From: an uncultured Dysosmobacter sp.
GTDB lineage: Bacteria > Bacillota > Clostridia > Oscillospirales > Oscillospiraceae
Direction: 5' to 3'
NCBI GenBank assembly: GCA_934504065.1
Contig: CAKSVQ010000028.1
Coordinates: 1-20,313 of the forward strand
Length of the DNA: 20,313 nt
This document shows, in pieces, positions 1 to 8,669 of the stretch. The notes under the pieces are model-generated. The model saw nothing but the letters and a program-made list of their open reading frames with translations, was not told where the DNA came from and did not search any database. A program made the translations under genes and the position numbers. Each line of letters starts with the position of its first letter. Position 1 is the first letter of the stretch.

Positions 1-76
1 GGGTCTGTGCGCCCCAGTGGCGCTCCGCCGGGACGGCGATATTGCCCATGGTGTCGTGTTCGATACGGGTGTTCAT
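1..76 (-). CDS. fumC: Class II fumarate hydratase, N-terminal fragment
   Basis: Only the first 25 codons are in the window; the gene runs off the left edge. The reverse-strand ATG at 76-74 opens a peptide containing RIEHDTMG and VPAERHWGAQT, which matches the start of class II fumarases (fumarate/malate interconversion in the TCA cycle). Aspartate ammonia-lyase has a related N-terminus, but it usually reads YYGIQT where this has HWGAQT. A purine-rich Shine-Dalgarno site (AGGGGGA, about 83-90 on the reverse strand) sits at normal spacing. The gene is divergent from argG. Family knowledge suggests a cytosolic homotetramer, but no active-site motif can be seen in so short a piece. Confidence 0.75.
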   Translation of the reverse strand, partial: MNTRIEHDTMGNIAVPAERHWGAQT

Positions 77-111
77 AGCGGTTCCCCCTGTGTCTGATAA
101 TGTGTAATGAC

Positions 112-140
112 ATTATAACGGCAAAGCCGCCCCGGCGCAA
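112..140 (-). promoter_or_regulatory. Candidate promoter for the leftward fumarase gene
   Basis: On the reverse strand, TTGCGC (140-135) and a perfect TATAAT (117-112) are 17 bp apart, about 36 bp upstream of the fumarase ATG. A second reverse TATAAT at 170-165 has no convincing -35 partner. The first pair is the better candidate. Confidence 0.5.
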
Positions 141-142
141 GA

Positions 143-162
143 GGTGAACAGAGTGGTGAACA
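143..162. repeat. Direct repeat GGTGAACA, 12-bp period
   Basis: GGTGAACA occurs at 143-150 and again at 155-162, just upstream of the candidate fumarase promoter. Two identical 8-mers about one helical turn apart could be a regulator binding site, but nothing identifies the protein. From here to about 400 the divergent intergenic region holds GC-rich sequence in which I see no gene or further clear signal. Confidence 0.35.
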
Positions 163-402
163 TAATTATACAGTGCCTTCGGCTTCCATGCCATGGGGCG
201 CGGAGAGCGGAGAGCGCCGCGCCGGGGCGGCTTTGGCAGAGAAGCGGCGTGAATGTTCGGCATGAGTACGCATGCATACAGTGAATGCAGGGTGGGGGGA
301 GAAGCGGAGGGTAAAGTGTTCGCCGGGGTGGTTTTACTGGGAGTTTTCGGCAGGATATGCAAAACAGACCAAAAATGTCGGTAAATGTTGTGCAAGATTA
401 CA

Positions 403-438
403 CTTGCATAAATATTCATAACGGACGTATAATTCATG
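403..438 (+). promoter_or_regulatory. argG operon promoter with overlapping ARG box
   Basis: A perfect -10 TATAAT lies at 428-433, with TTGCAT at 404-409 as a weak -35 (18-bp spacer). Bases 403-420 match the ArgR consensus (WNTGAATWWWWATTCANW) at 16 of 18 positions. The directly adjacent 421-438 matches more weakly, about 14 of 18. The strong box covers the -35 and most of the spacer, so bound ArgR would be expected to block RNA polymerase when arginine is plentiful. Tandem ARG boxes are normal for ArgR hexamers, although zero bases between boxes is tighter than the usual 2-3. An AGGGAGGA ribosome binding site follows at 458-465. Confidence 0.72.
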
Positions 439-472
439 CATCAACAAAAACAACAGCAGGGAGGAACCCGTT

Positions 473-1699
473 ATGAAAAAGGATAAGAAAGAAATCAAGA
501 AAATCGTGCTTGCCTATTCCGGTGGTCTGGATACATCCATCATCATCCCCTGGCTGAAGGAAAATTACAACAACCCGGAGATCATTGCCGTGGCTGCTGA
601 CGTGGGCCAGGGCGACGAGCTGGAGGGCCTTGAGGAAAAGGCCATCAAGACCGGCGCTTCCAAACTTTACATTGCCGATCTCACCGACGAGATGGTGGAG
701 AGCGTGATCTGGCCCTCCTTGAAGATGGGCGCCAGCTACGAGCAGTATCTGCTGGGCACTGCGTTTGCCCGGCCCATCATTGCCAAGAAGCTGGTGGAGA
801 TCGCCAAGGCCGAGGGCGCCGATGCCATCGCCCACGGCTGCACCGGCAAGGGCAACGATCAGGTGCGTTTCGAACTGGGCATCAAGCGCTTTGCCCCCGA
901 TATGACCATCATTGCCCCGTGGCGTGAGTGGGAGATCAAGGGCCGTGACGAGGAGATCGACTATGCCGAGGCGCATCAGGTGCCCTTGAAGATCAGCCGC
1001 GAGACCAACTATTCCAAGGATAAGAACCTGTGGCACCTGAGCCATGAGGGTCTGGATCTGGAGGACCCCGCCAACGAGCCCCAGTACGAAAAGCCCGGCT
1101 TCCTGGAGATGGGCGTCTCCCCCGTCACCGCGCCGGACAAGGCCACCTATGTGACCATCGACTTTGAAAAGGGCGTGCCCGTTGCCGTGGACGGCGAGAA
1201 GATGAAGGGCAGTGACATTATCCGCAAGCTGAACAAACTGGGCGGCGAGAACGGCATCGGCCTGCTGGACATTGTGGAAAACCGTCTGGTCGGCATGAAG
1301 GACCGCGGCGTGTACGAAACCCCGGGCGGCACCATCCTCTATAAGGCCCATCAGTGCCTGGAGATGATCACCGTGGACAAGGACACCGCCCACATGAAGA
1401 GCAAGCTGGCTGTGGACTTTGCCGACCTGATCTACAACGGCAAGTGGTTCACCCCCGTGCGGGAGGCTCTGAGCGCCTTCGCCGACAAGACGCAGGAGCA
1501 TGTGACGGGCTCTGTGAAGCTCAAGCTTTACAAGGGCAACATGATCACCGCTTCCATCACCTCTCCCGAGACGCTGTATTCCGAGGAACTGGTGACCTTT
1601 AACGAGAGCAACTACGACCAGACCAACGCCACGGGCTTTATCAACCTCTGGGGCCTGCCCGACACGGTGCTGGCTCTGCGGGACGAGGGCAAGCTGTAA
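473..1699 (+). CDS. argG: Argininosuccinate synthase
   Basis: It joins citrulline and aspartate using ATP to give argininosuccinate, the penultimate step of arginine synthesis, in the cytosol. The N-type ATP pyrophosphatase loop AYSGGLDTS is at residues 14-22. The citrulline/aspartate-binding stretch contains [11 protein letters not shown] and [15 protein letters not shown]. At 408 aa the length is normal (family about 400). The ATG at 473 sits 7 bases after AGGGAGGA. It is the first gene of the argGHCJBDF operon, directly behind an ARG-box promoter, with an 87-bp gap before argH. Long reverse-strand frames over this gene are GC-driven shadows. Confidence 0.97.
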   Translation: MKKDKKEIKKIVLAYSGGLDTSIIIPWLKENYNNPEIIAVAADVGQGDELEGLEEKAIKTGASKLYIADLTDEMVESVIWPSLKMGASYEQYLLGTAFARPIIAKKLVEIAKAEGADAIAHGCTGKGNDQVRFELGIKRFAPDMTIIAPWREWEIKGRDEEIDYAEAHQVPLKISRETNYSKDKNLWHLSHEGLDLEDPANEPQYEKPGFLEMGVSPVTAPDKATYVTIDFEKGVPVAVDGEKMKGSDIIRKLNKLGGENGIGLLDIVENRLVGMKDRGVYETPGGTILYKAHQCLEMITVDKDTAHMKSKLAVDFADLIYNGKWFTPVREALSAFADKTQEHVTGSVKLKLYKGNMITASITSPETLYSEELVTFNESNYDQTNATGFINLWGLPDTVLALRDEGKL

Positions 1700-1786
1700 G
1701 AGCACGCGCTTCTTTGAAAAGAAAAAACACGGCTGCGGGACGGAGAACTACTCTTCGCCCCGCGTTCGTGGTGAAAGGACAACGAT

Positions 1787-3169
1787 ATGAAACTTTGGGG
1801 TGGTCGGTTTCAGAAGGAAACGGACGAGCTGGTAAATGAACTCAATGCCTCCATCAGCTTTGACCAGCGGCTGTACCGGGAGGACATCACCGGGTCCATG
1901 GCCCACGCGAAAATGCTGGGCGACTGCGGCGTGATCTCGCAGGAGGATGTGGCCGCCATTACGGCGGGGCTGCAGGGCATCCTTGCGGATATCGAGGCGG
2001 GCAAGGTGACCTTTACCGCCGACAATGAGGATATTCACATGAACGTGGAGGCCCTGCTTACCGCCCGCATCGGCGATGCGGGCAAGCGGCTCCACACCGC
2101 CCGCAGCCGCAACGATCAGGTGGCGCTGGACTTCCGGATGTACGTCCGGGAGCAGATCCCCACCATGGTGGGGCAGTTGTTGGAGCTGGAAACGGTGCTG
2201 TGTCGTCAGGCGAAGAAGTACCAGACCGCCGTGATGCCCGGCTACACCCATTTGCAGCGGGCGCAGCCCATCTCCTTTGCCCAGCACCTGATGGCCTATG
2301 CCAGCATGTTTTCCCGGGATGTGACCCGGCTGGAGGACTGCATGAAGCGCCTGAACGAGTGCCCTCTGGGCAGCGGCGCGCTGGCGGGGACCACCTATCC
2401 TATCGACCGCTGGGAGACGGCGAAGGCGCTGGACTTCGACGCGCCCATGAGCAACTCGCTGGACGGCGTTTCCGACCGGGACTATGCGCTGGAGCTGATG
2501 AGCGCTCTGTCCATTTTGATGATGCACCTGAGCCGCTTTTCCGAGGAGGTTATCCTCTGGTGCAGCTGGGAGTTTAAATTCGTGGAGCTGGACGACGCTT
2601 ATGCCACGGGCAGCTCCATCATGCCCCAGAAGAAAAACCCCGATGTTGCCGAGCTGGTGCGGGGCAAGACCGGCCGGGTCTACGGCGACCTGATGAGCCT
2701 TCTGACGGTAATGAAGGGCCTGCCGCTGGCTTACAACAAGGATATGCAGGAGGACAAGGAGCCCGTGTTCGACGCCATCGACACCGTGGAAATGTGCCTG
2801 CCTGTGTTTGCCGCCATGATCGACACCATGACCGTCCGCACCGACAATATGCGCAAGGCGGCGGGCCGGGGCTTTATCAACGCCACCGACTGCGCCGATT
2901 ACCTGACCAAAAAAGGTATGCCCTTCCGGGATGCCTACACCGTTACGGGCCATCTGGTGGCTGCCTGCACGGCGCAGGGCAAAACGCTGGAGGAGCTGAC
3001 GCTTTCCGAGCTTCGGGCCGTGTCCGAGCTTTTCGATGAGGACGTGTATGAAGCGCTAAAGCTGGAAAACTGCATGGCCCTCCGGGCAAGCTACGGCGGC
3101 CCCGCCGTCAGCGAGACCACCCGCCAGATCGGGGCCATTGAGACCTTTGTGGCCGCGCACACCAAATAA
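1787..3169 (+). CDS. argH: Argininosuccinate lyase
   Basis: It splits argininosuccinate into arginine and fumarate, the final step. It belongs to the fumarase/aspartase superfamily; the signature loop [12 protein letters not shown] starts near residue 275 and carries the catalytic serine region. The 460-aa length is typical. Near the N-terminus, KLWGGRF is the usual ArgH opening. The start ATG follows GAAAGGA (1773-1779). The 1700-1786 gap holds a weak GC hairpin (arms GCGGG 1735-1739 and CCCGC 1759-1763) with no U-tract, so it is not a terminator. The next gene, argC, follows after 27 bp. The fumarate released feeds the enzyme encoded just left of the operon. Confidence 0.97.
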   Translation: MKLWGGRFQKETDELVNELNASISFDQRLYREDITGSMAHAKMLGDCGVISQEDVAAITAGLQGILADIEAGKVTFTADNEDIHMNVEALLTARIGDAGKRLHTARSRNDQVALDFRMYVREQIPTMVGQLLELETVLCRQAKKYQTAVMPGYTHLQRAQPISFAQHLMAYASMFSRDVTRLEDCMKRLNECPLGSGALAGTTYPIDRWETAKALDFDAPMSNSLDGVSDRDYALELMSALSILMMHLSRFSEEVILWCSWEFKFVELDDAYATGSSIMPQKKNPDVAELVRGKTGRVYGDLMSLLTVMKGLPLAYNKDMQEDKEPVFDAIDTVEMCLPVFAAMIDTMTVRTDNMRKAAGRGFINATDCADYLTKKGMPFRDAYTVTGHLVAACTAQGKTLEELTLSELRAVSELFDEDVYEALKLENCMALRASYGGPAVSETTRQIGAIETFVAAHTK

Positions 3170-3196
3170 TTGCTGAAAGATAAGGGGATGTTCCCA

Positions 3197-4132
3197 TTGA
3201 AACCGAAGGTATATATTGACGGCAAGGACGGCACCACCGGATTGCAGATCTATGACCGCCTTTCCGGCCGCGATGACATTGACCTGCTGCTGATCGACGA
3301 GGCAAAGCGCAAGGACCCTGCCGAGCGCAAAAAGCTGATGGATGCGGCGGATATCGTGTTTTTGTGCCTGCCGGACGCAGCGGCCATCGAGGCGGTGGAG
3401 CTGATCGAAAGCCCCACCACCCGGGTGATCGATGCGTCCACAGCCCACCGTGTTGCTCCGGGCTGGGTGTATGGCTTCCCGGAGTTGAACCGGGAACAGC
3501 GCCCGGCCATCGCAAAGGCCAGCCGGGTGGCAAACCCCGGCTGTCATGCCACGGGCTTTATCAGCGTGGTGTATCCGCTGGTGGCCACAGGGATGGTTGC
3601 CAGAGATGCCTGTCTTTCGGCCTTTTCCCTCACGGGTTATTCCGGCGGCGGCAAGAAGATGATCGCCCAGTATGAGGCACCGGACAAGGCCGCAGCGCTG
3701 TTTGCCCCTTGCCCTTACGGCATGGGCCAGACCCACAAGCACCTGCCGGAGATGCAGACCATCTGCGGCCTGACGTACAAGCCTGTTTTTACCCCTATCG
3801 TGGACGATTATTATAAAGGTATGGCCACCACCATTCCACTGCATATGAGCATGCTCCACGGCGTGACCACGCTGGAGCAGGTGCGTGAGAAGCTGGCGGA
3901 GCACTACGCGTGTCAGAAGATGGTACATGTGGCGGAGGGCACGGATACCGCCAAGCTCTATGCCAACGCGCAGGCGGGCAGGGACACGCTGGAACTGATC
4001 GTGGCAGGTAACGACGAGCAGTTCACCATCATCGCCCTGTTTGATAATCTGGGCAAGGGCGCGTCCGGCGCTGCGGTGCAGAATATGAACCTGATGTTGG
4101 GTTTTGAAGAGACCGCAGGATTGAATGTTTAA
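3197..4132 (+). CDS. argC: N-acetyl-gamma-glutamyl-phosphate reductase, short (type II) form
   Basis: NADPH-dependent reduction of N-acetylglutamyl phosphate to the semialdehyde, the third step toward ornithine. The N-terminus KPKVYIDGKDGTTGLQIYDR is that of the shorter ArgC class (about 310 aa; here 311). Catalytic cysteine C116 lies in NPGCHATG, and the HKHLPE segment carries the usual histidine. I chose the TTG at 3197: AAGGGG (3182-3187) is 9 bases upstream of it. An in-frame ATG at 3188 abuts that same site with no spacing, and a TTG at 3170 has no site. An ATG-based call would add only 3 residues. It sits 27 bp after argH. Confidence 0.93.
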   Translation: MKPKVYIDGKDGTTGLQIYDRLSGRDDIDLLLIDEAKRKDPAERKKLMDAADIVFLCLPDAAAIEAVELIESPTTRVIDASTAHRVAPGWVYGFPELNREQRPAIAKASRVANPGCHATGFISVVYPLVATGMVARDACLSAFSLTGYSGGGKKMIAQYEAPDKAAALFAPCPYGMGQTHKHLPEMQTICGLTYKPVFTPIVDDYYKGMATTIPLHMSMLHGVTTLEQVREKLAEHYACQKMVHVAEGTDTAKLYANAQAGRDTLELIVAGNDEQFTIIALFDNLGKGASGAAVQNMNLMLGFEETAGLNV

Positions 4133-4219
4133 GCATTTCCGACCCAACTGTACAAAGAAGCTGTTTGGTGCTAGGATAAAAGGAAAAACAGGACTGAACC
4201 TGTAAATGAGGTGTGACAG

Positions 4220-5452
4220 ATGTTGAAATACATTGACGGCGGCGTGTGCGCCGCGCAGGGATTCCGGGCTGCCGGGATTCACGTGGGTGTGAAGACCCAC
4301 GCCAACTGGAAAAAGGACGTGGCGCTGATCGTCTCCGACGTGGACTGTGCCGCCTCCGCTGTGTTTACCAAAAATGTGGTCAAGGCTGCCCCCATCCATG
4401 TGGATCAGGCCCATCTGGCCGACGGCCGCGCCCGGGTGATCATCGCCAACAGCGGCAATGCCAACGCCTGCGCTCCGCAGGGGGAGGAAAACGCCGTGAA
4501 GATGTGTCAGGCGGCGGCTGCCGCCCTCGGCTGCAAGCCGGAGGATGTACTGGTTTCCTCCACCGGCGTGATCGGCCAGACGCTGAACGTGAAGGTCATT
4601 GAGGACGGTGTGCCGGAGCTGGTGGCCGCGCTGGAACACTCTGCCGCGGCCAGCGACGCCGCGGCCCACGCTATCATGACCACGGACCTTGCCAAAAAGG
4701 AAGTGGCCGTGGAGACCACGGTCGGCGGCAAGACGGTCCGCATGGGCGGCATTGCCAAGGGCAGCGGCATGATCCATCCCAACATGGGCACCATGCTCTG
4801 CTTCCTGACCACCGACTGCGCCATTTCCCCCGAGATGATCCGCACCGCCCTGCTGGAAACGGTGAACGTCAGCTTCAACCGCATCAGCGTGGACGGCGAT
4901 ACCTCCACCAACGACAGCTGCATGGTGCTGGCCAACGGCATGGCGGGCAACGCTGTCATCACGGAAAAGGGCGAGGACTACGCGGCATTTCTGGAGGCGC
5001 TGCGGGCGCTGTGCACGGAGCTTGCCAAGAAAATGGCTAGCGACGGCGAGGGCGCCAAGCACCTTGTCACCTGCACGGTGAAGGGCGCAAAGGACGAGGC
5101 GCAGGCGGAGACGGTGGCAAAGTCCGTCATCTCCTCCACGCTGACCAAGGCCGCTATTTTCGGTGCGGACGCCAACTGGGGCCGGGTGCTGTGCGCCATG
5201 GGCTATTCCGGCGCGGAGTTCGACCCGGAGAAGGTGGATGTGCACTTTGCCAGTGCCGCGGGCGACATTGCCGTGTGTGAGCAGGGCCGGGGTCTCGACT
5301 TCGACGAGGACAAGGCCAAGAAGATCCTCACGGAGCACGATGTGGAGATCAACATCACCATGGGCGAGGGCGATGGCGATGGTGTGTGCACCTGCTGGGG
5401 CTGCGACATTACTTACGATTATATCAAGATCAACGGCGATTACCGCACCTGA
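4220..5452 (+). CDS. argJ: Bifunctional ornithine acetyltransferase / N-acetylglutamate synthase
   Basis: It moves the acetyl group from N-acetylornithine to glutamate, recycling it, and in bifunctional members also acetylates glutamate from acetyl-CoA. The precursor self-cleaves before a threonine that becomes the nucleophile. Here KGSGMIHPNMG precedes T191 of TMLCF, so cleavage between G190 and T191 is expected. The length is 410 aa (usual 390-410). The ATG follows GAGGTG (4207-4212). No separate argA is seen in the window, so this gene closes the acetyl cycle. Whether it also primes the cycle from acetyl-CoA cannot be read from the sequence. The 4133-4219 gap holds no gene. Confidence 0.96.
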   Translation: MLKYIDGGVCAAQGFRAAGIHVGVKTHANWKKDVALIVSDVDCAASAVFTKNVVKAAPIHVDQAHLADGRARVIIANSGNANACAPQGEENAVKMCQAAAAALGCKPEDVLVSSTGVIGQTLNVKVIEDGVPELVAALEHSAAASDAAAHAIMTTDLAKKEVAVETTVGGKTVRMGGIAKGSGMIHPNMGTMLCFLTTDCAISPEMIRTALLETVNVSFNRISVDGDTSTNDSCMVLANGMAGNAVITEKGEDYAAFLEALRALCTELAKKMASDGEGAKHLVTCTVKGAKDEAQAETVAKSVISSTLTKAAIFGADANWGRVLCAMGYSGAEFDPEKVDVHFASAAGDIAVCEQGRGLDFDEDKAKKILTEHDVEINITMGEGDGDGVCTCWGCDITYDYIKINGDYRT

Positions 5453-5489
5453 TCCGCTGCGGCAAGATTAGCAGAAGGAGCTGAATTTC

Positions 5490-6353
5490 ATGTCATCCCA
5501 TGAGCAGCAGGCGCGGACGCTGGTGGAAGCCCTGCCCTATATTCAAAAATTCACAGGCAAGACCATTGTGGTCAAATACGGCGGAAACGCCATGGTCTCG
5601 GAAGAGCTGCGCAAGGCCGTGATGAGCGACATCATCCTTTTAAGCCTTGTTGGCATCCGCGTGGTGGTGGTGCATGGCGGCGGGCCGGAGATCAGCGATA
5701 TGCTCAAGCGGCTCAACCACAAGTCCGAATTTGTGGACGGCCTGCGCTATACCGATCAGGAGACCATGGACGTGGTCCAGTCCATTCTCTGCGGTAAGGT
5801 CAACAAGAATCTGGTGGCCCAGCTCAACCGTCTGGGCGGGCAGGCCATCGGCCTTTGCGGCATGGACGGGCAGCTGTTTCAGGCGGTTCAGCTGGACGAG
5901 AAATACGGCCTTGTGGGCGACATCACAGGCGTGAATCCCGCGCCTGTGGAAAACGCCCTGATGACGGGCTATATCCCGGTGGTTTCCACCGTGGCCCAGG
6001 GTGTCGATGCCGACACCGCCTATAATATCAACGCCGATACCGCAGCCGCCAAACTGGCGGAGGCGCTGCACGCCGAAAAGCTGATCCTGCTGACGGATGT
6101 GCGGGGCCTTCTGCGCGATCCCCACGACGAGGAGACGCTGATCCATGTGCTGCATACCTACGACGTGCCGGGACTGGTGGCGCAGGGCGTGATTTCCGGC
6201 GGCATGATCCCCAAGATGCAGTGCTGCGTGGACGCCATTTCCGGCGGTGTGGAGCGCGTCCACATTCTGGATGGCCGCATTCCCCACTCCATTTTGATTG
6301 AGCTGCTTTCGGACCGCGGCATCGGCACCATGCTGAAAAAGGAGGAGAACTGA
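5490..6353 (+). CDS. argB: Acetylglutamate kinase, arginine-sensitive type
   Basis: It phosphorylates N-acetylglutamate. The amino-acid-kinase fold is shown by VVKYGGNAM (K29) and HGGGPEIS. About 24 residues precede the first strand, including ARTLVEALPYIQKF, the mobile N-terminal helix of hexameric arginine-inhibited kinases. The C-terminal stretch ending in DRGIGTM matches the arginine-site signature of those enzymes. I therefore infer feedback inhibition by arginine. The length is 287 aa, and the ATG lies after AGAAGGAG (5473-5480). The stop is one base before argD, whose ribosome binding site is inside the argB 3' end, so translation is probably coupled. Confidence 0.96.
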   Translation: MSSHEQQARTLVEALPYIQKFTGKTIVVKYGGNAMVSEELRKAVMSDIILLSLVGIRVVVVHGGGPEISDMLKRLNHKSEFVDGLRYTDQETMDVVQSILCGKVNKNLVAQLNRLGGQAIGLCGMDGQLFQAVQLDEKYGLVGDITGVNPAPVENALMTGYIPVVSTVAQGVDADTAYNINADTAAAKLAEALHAEKLILLTDVRGLLRDPHDEETLIHVLHTYDVPGLVAQGVISGGMIPKMQCCVDAISGGVERVHILDGRIPHSILIELLSDRGIGTMLKKEEN

Positions 6354-6354
6354 C

Positions 6355-7536
6355 ATGACCTCTCAGGAGATCAAGGCCCTGACGGGCCAGTACATCATGA
6401 ATACCTATGGCCGCTTCCCTGTGGCCATCGACCATGGCGAGGGCGCCACCCTCTATGACCCCGAGGGCAACGCCTATATCGACTTTACCAGCGGCATCGG
6501 CGTGTGTGATCTGGGCTATGGCTATCAGCCGTGGGCCGACGCGGTGGTCGCGCAGGCCAAAAAGCTGGGCCACACCTCCAACCTTTTCTATACCGAGCCT
6601 GCCGCCCGTCTGGCTGAGACGCTGTGCAAGCGCACGGGCGAGAGCTGCGTGTTCTTCGCCAACGGCGGCGGCGAGGCCAACGAAGGTATGATCAAACTGG
6701 CCAGAAAGTACAGCTTTGATAAATACGGCAAGGGCCGGGCCACCATCATTACGCTGAAGAATTCCTTCCATGGCCGCACCATCACCACCCTGATGGCCAC
6801 CGGACAGGATGTGTTCCATAACTATTTCTTCCCCTTCACCGAGGGCTTCCGCTATGCCGCCGCCAACGACCTGTCCTCTTTGGAGGCCGCCGCGGGCGAC
6901 GATGTGTGCGCCGTGATGATGGAGCTGGTGCAGGGCGAGGGCGGCGTGCTGCCGCTGGACTATGACTATGTGCAGAGCGTGAAGAAGCTCTGCGCCGAAA
7001 AGGACTGGCTGCTGCTGGTGGACGAGGTGCAGACCGGCGTGGGCCGCACGGGCAGCCTGTTCGCCTTCCAGCAGTATGACGTGCTGCCGGACGTGGTCTC
7101 CTTTGCCAAGGGCATTGCCGGGGGGCTGCCCATGAGCGGCATCATGGCCAACGAAAAGTGCCGGAACGTCCTCGGCCCCGGCACCCATGCCACCACCTTC
7201 GGCGCAAACCCCGTGTGCGCGGCGGCGGGCCTTGTGGTGCAGGATACCCTCAGTGACGATTTCCTCATCGGCGTGAAGGCCAAGGGCGAATACCTGCGCA
7301 ACGCCATTGAGGCGCTGAAACTGCCCTGCTTCGGAAAGACCCGGGGCATGGGTCTGATGATCGGCATCGCGGTGAACGACGGCTATGACAAGGGGCAAAT
7401 TGCCTCCAAGCTCATTGAAAACGGCCTGCTGGTGCTGACCGCCGGACCCGGCATGCGGCTGCTGCCGCCGCTGGTCATCACCAAGGACGAGATGGATAAG
7501 GGCCTTGCCATTATGGAAAAGACCCTGCGCGGATAA
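6355..7536 (+). CDS. argD: Acetylornithine aminotransferase
   Basis: PLP-dependent transfer of an amino group from glutamate to N-acetylglutamate semialdehyde, giving N-acetylornithine. It is a class III aminotransferase: the PLP lysine is K252 in SFAKGIAGG, the cofactor aspartate is in LLVDEVQTGVGRTG, and SFHGRT is present. The 393-aa length is normal. The usual NSGAEANE cofactor-phosphate loop reads NGGGEANE here, a mild departure. The ATG is placed by AAGGAGGAG in the end of argB (about 6340-6348). The family also includes succinyl-diaminopimelate and ornithine aminotransferases; operon context decides for ArgD. Confidence 0.95.
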   Translation: MTSQEIKALTGQYIMNTYGRFPVAIDHGEGATLYDPEGNAYIDFTSGIGVCDLGYGYQPWADAVVAQAKKLGHTSNLFYTEPAARLAETLCKRTGESCVFFANGGGEANEGMIKLARKYSFDKYGKGRATIITLKNSFHGRTITTLMATGQDVFHNYFFPFTEGFRYAAANDLSSLEAAAGDDVCAVMMELVQGEGGVLPLDYDYVQSVKKLCAEKDWLLLVDEVQTGVGRTGSLFAFQQYDVLPDVVSFAKGIAGGLPMSGIMANEKCRNVLGPGTHATTFGANPVCAAAGLVVQDTLSDDFLIGVKAKGEYLRNAIEALKLPCFGKTRGMGLMIGIAVNDGYDKGQIASKLIENGLLVLTAGPGMRLLPPLVITKDEMDKGLAIMEKTLRG

Positions 7537-7554
7537 GAAAGAGAGGATCAAACG

Positions 7555-8538
7555 ATGGAGAATCACACCCATTTTCTAAAGCTCCTGGACTTTACCCCTG
7601 CGGAGATCCAGCAGTTTCTGGACACTGCCGCCGATCTGAAGGCCAAGAAGAAGGCGGGCATCCCCCACCGCTATTTAGAGGGCAAGAACGTGGCCCTGAT
7701 CTTTGAAAAGACCTCCACCCGTACCCGCTGTGCCTTCGAGGTGGCCGCGCAGGATCTGGGCATGGGTTCCACCTACCTCGGCCCCACCGGGAGCCAGATC
7801 GGCGTGAAGGAGTCCATTGCGGACACCGCCCGTGTGCTGGGCAGAATGTTCGACGGCATCGAGTACCGCGGCTTCGGTCAGGAGTTGGTGGAGGAGCTGG
7901 CCAAGTATGCCGGAGTTCCGGTGTTCAACGGCCTGACCAACGAGTTCCACCCCACGCAGATCCTTGCGGATTTCCTCACCATTCAGGAGCATTTCGGCAA
8001 GCTCAAGGGTGTGAAGCTGGTGTATCTGGGCGACGCCCGGTATAACATGGGCAACAGCCTGATGGTGGGCTGCGCCAAGATGGGAATGCACTTTGTCGCC
8101 TGCGCGCCCAAGGCCTATATGCCCGCGCAGGAGCTGGTGGAGCAGTGCCAGACCATTGCAAAAGAGACCGGAGCGGTGCTGGAGTTCATCGAGGACCCCA
8201 TGGCCGCCACGAAGAACGCCGACGTACTGTACACGGACGTGTGGGTCTCCATGGGCGAGCCTGTGGAGGTCTGGCAGGAGCGCATCGAGGCTCTCGGCCC
8301 CTATCAGGTCACCAGGGCGCTGATGGACAACGCAGGCCCCCAGTGCCGCTTCATGCACTGCCTGCCCGCCTATCACGACCACAAGACCAAAGTGGGCAAG
8401 GAAATGGGCGAAAAGTTCGGTCGCGACGCCATGGAGGTCACGGACGAGGTGTTCGAGTCCGCCCAGTCCATTGTCTTTGACGAGGCGGAAAACCGGATGC
8501 ACACCATCAAGGCCGTGATGTACGAGCTGATGAAGTAA
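7555..8538 (+). CDS. argF: Ornithine carbamoyltransferase (ArgI/ArcB-like subgroup)
   Basis: It makes citrulline from ornithine and carbamoyl phosphate. The carbamoyl-phosphate loop STRTR is at residues 54-58, and the ornithine-site HCLP is at 268-271. The length is 327 aa. Stretches such as [15 protein letters not shown] and [15 protein letters not shown] resemble the longer ArgI/ArcB branch more than the short Bacillus ArgF. The operon position argues for a biosynthetic role, because no arginine deiminase or carbamate kinase is near. The HCLPAYHD motif has Tyr where Phe is common. A GAGAGGAT site precedes the ATG. It is the last gene of the operon, followed 18 bp later by a terminator. Confidence 0.95.
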   Translation: MENHTHFLKLLDFTPAEIQQFLDTAADLKAKKKAGIPHRYLEGKNVALIFEKTSTRTRCAFEVAAQDLGMGSTYLGPTGSQIGVKESIADTARVLGRMFDGIEYRGFGQELVEELAKYAGVPVFNGLTNEFHPTQILADFLTIQEHFGKLKGVKLVYLGDARYNMGNSLMVGCAKMGMHFVACAPKAYMPAQELVEQCQTIAKETGAVLEFIEDPMAATKNADVLYTDVWVSMGEPVEVWQERIEALGPYQVTRALMDNAGPQCRFMHCLPAYHDHKTKVGKEMGEKFGRDAMEVTDEVFESAQSIVFDEAENRMHTIKAVMYELMK

Positions 8539-8556
8539 AAAGACTTTTCCGCAAAG

Positions 8557-8586
8557 GGCTGCCAGAGGTTTCTGGCAGCCTTTTTT
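8557..8586 (+). terminator. Intrinsic terminator of the arginine operon
   Basis: A perfect 10-bp stem (8557-8566 with 8571-8580), a GGTT tetraloop, and six T residues at 8581-8586. It sits 18 bp after the argF stop and closes the operon. Confidence 0.93.
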
Positions 8587-8616
8587 GCCTTCCGCGGGGA
8601 AAAGCTGGCTTTTCTC

Positions 8617-8645
8617 TTGCGAAAGCGGTCGAAGAATGATAAAAT
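8617..8645 (+). promoter_or_regulatory. Promoter of the HAD phosphatase gene
   Basis: TTGCGA (8617-8622) and TAAAAT (8640-8645) are separated by exactly 17 bp, just after the operon terminator. The AGAAGGGGAGA ribosome binding site follows at 8653-8663. Confidence 0.65.
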
Positions 8646-8669
8646 CCCCGGTAGAAGGGGAGAGTCAGA

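Noticed and set aside
434..1705. Long reverse-strand open frame opposite argG
   Set aside because: It lies wholly opposite a certain gene, has no ribosome site or recognisable domain, and has the His/Leu/Gly/Ala/Val-rich make-up of GC-driven antisense frames.
1735..1763. Hairpin between argG and argH as a terminator
   Set aside because: The stem is short and interrupted, and no T-tract follows; the gap is only 87 bp within an operon.
3056..5338. 760-codon reverse-strand frame across argC and argJ
   Set aside because: It spans two conserved genes and their junction; the composition (many His, Gly, Val) is that of a GC-rich antisense shadow, with no domain.
6028..7572. 514-codon reverse-strand frame opposite argB and argD
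   Set aside because: Same reasons: overlaps well-supported genes and has no family similarity or start signal.
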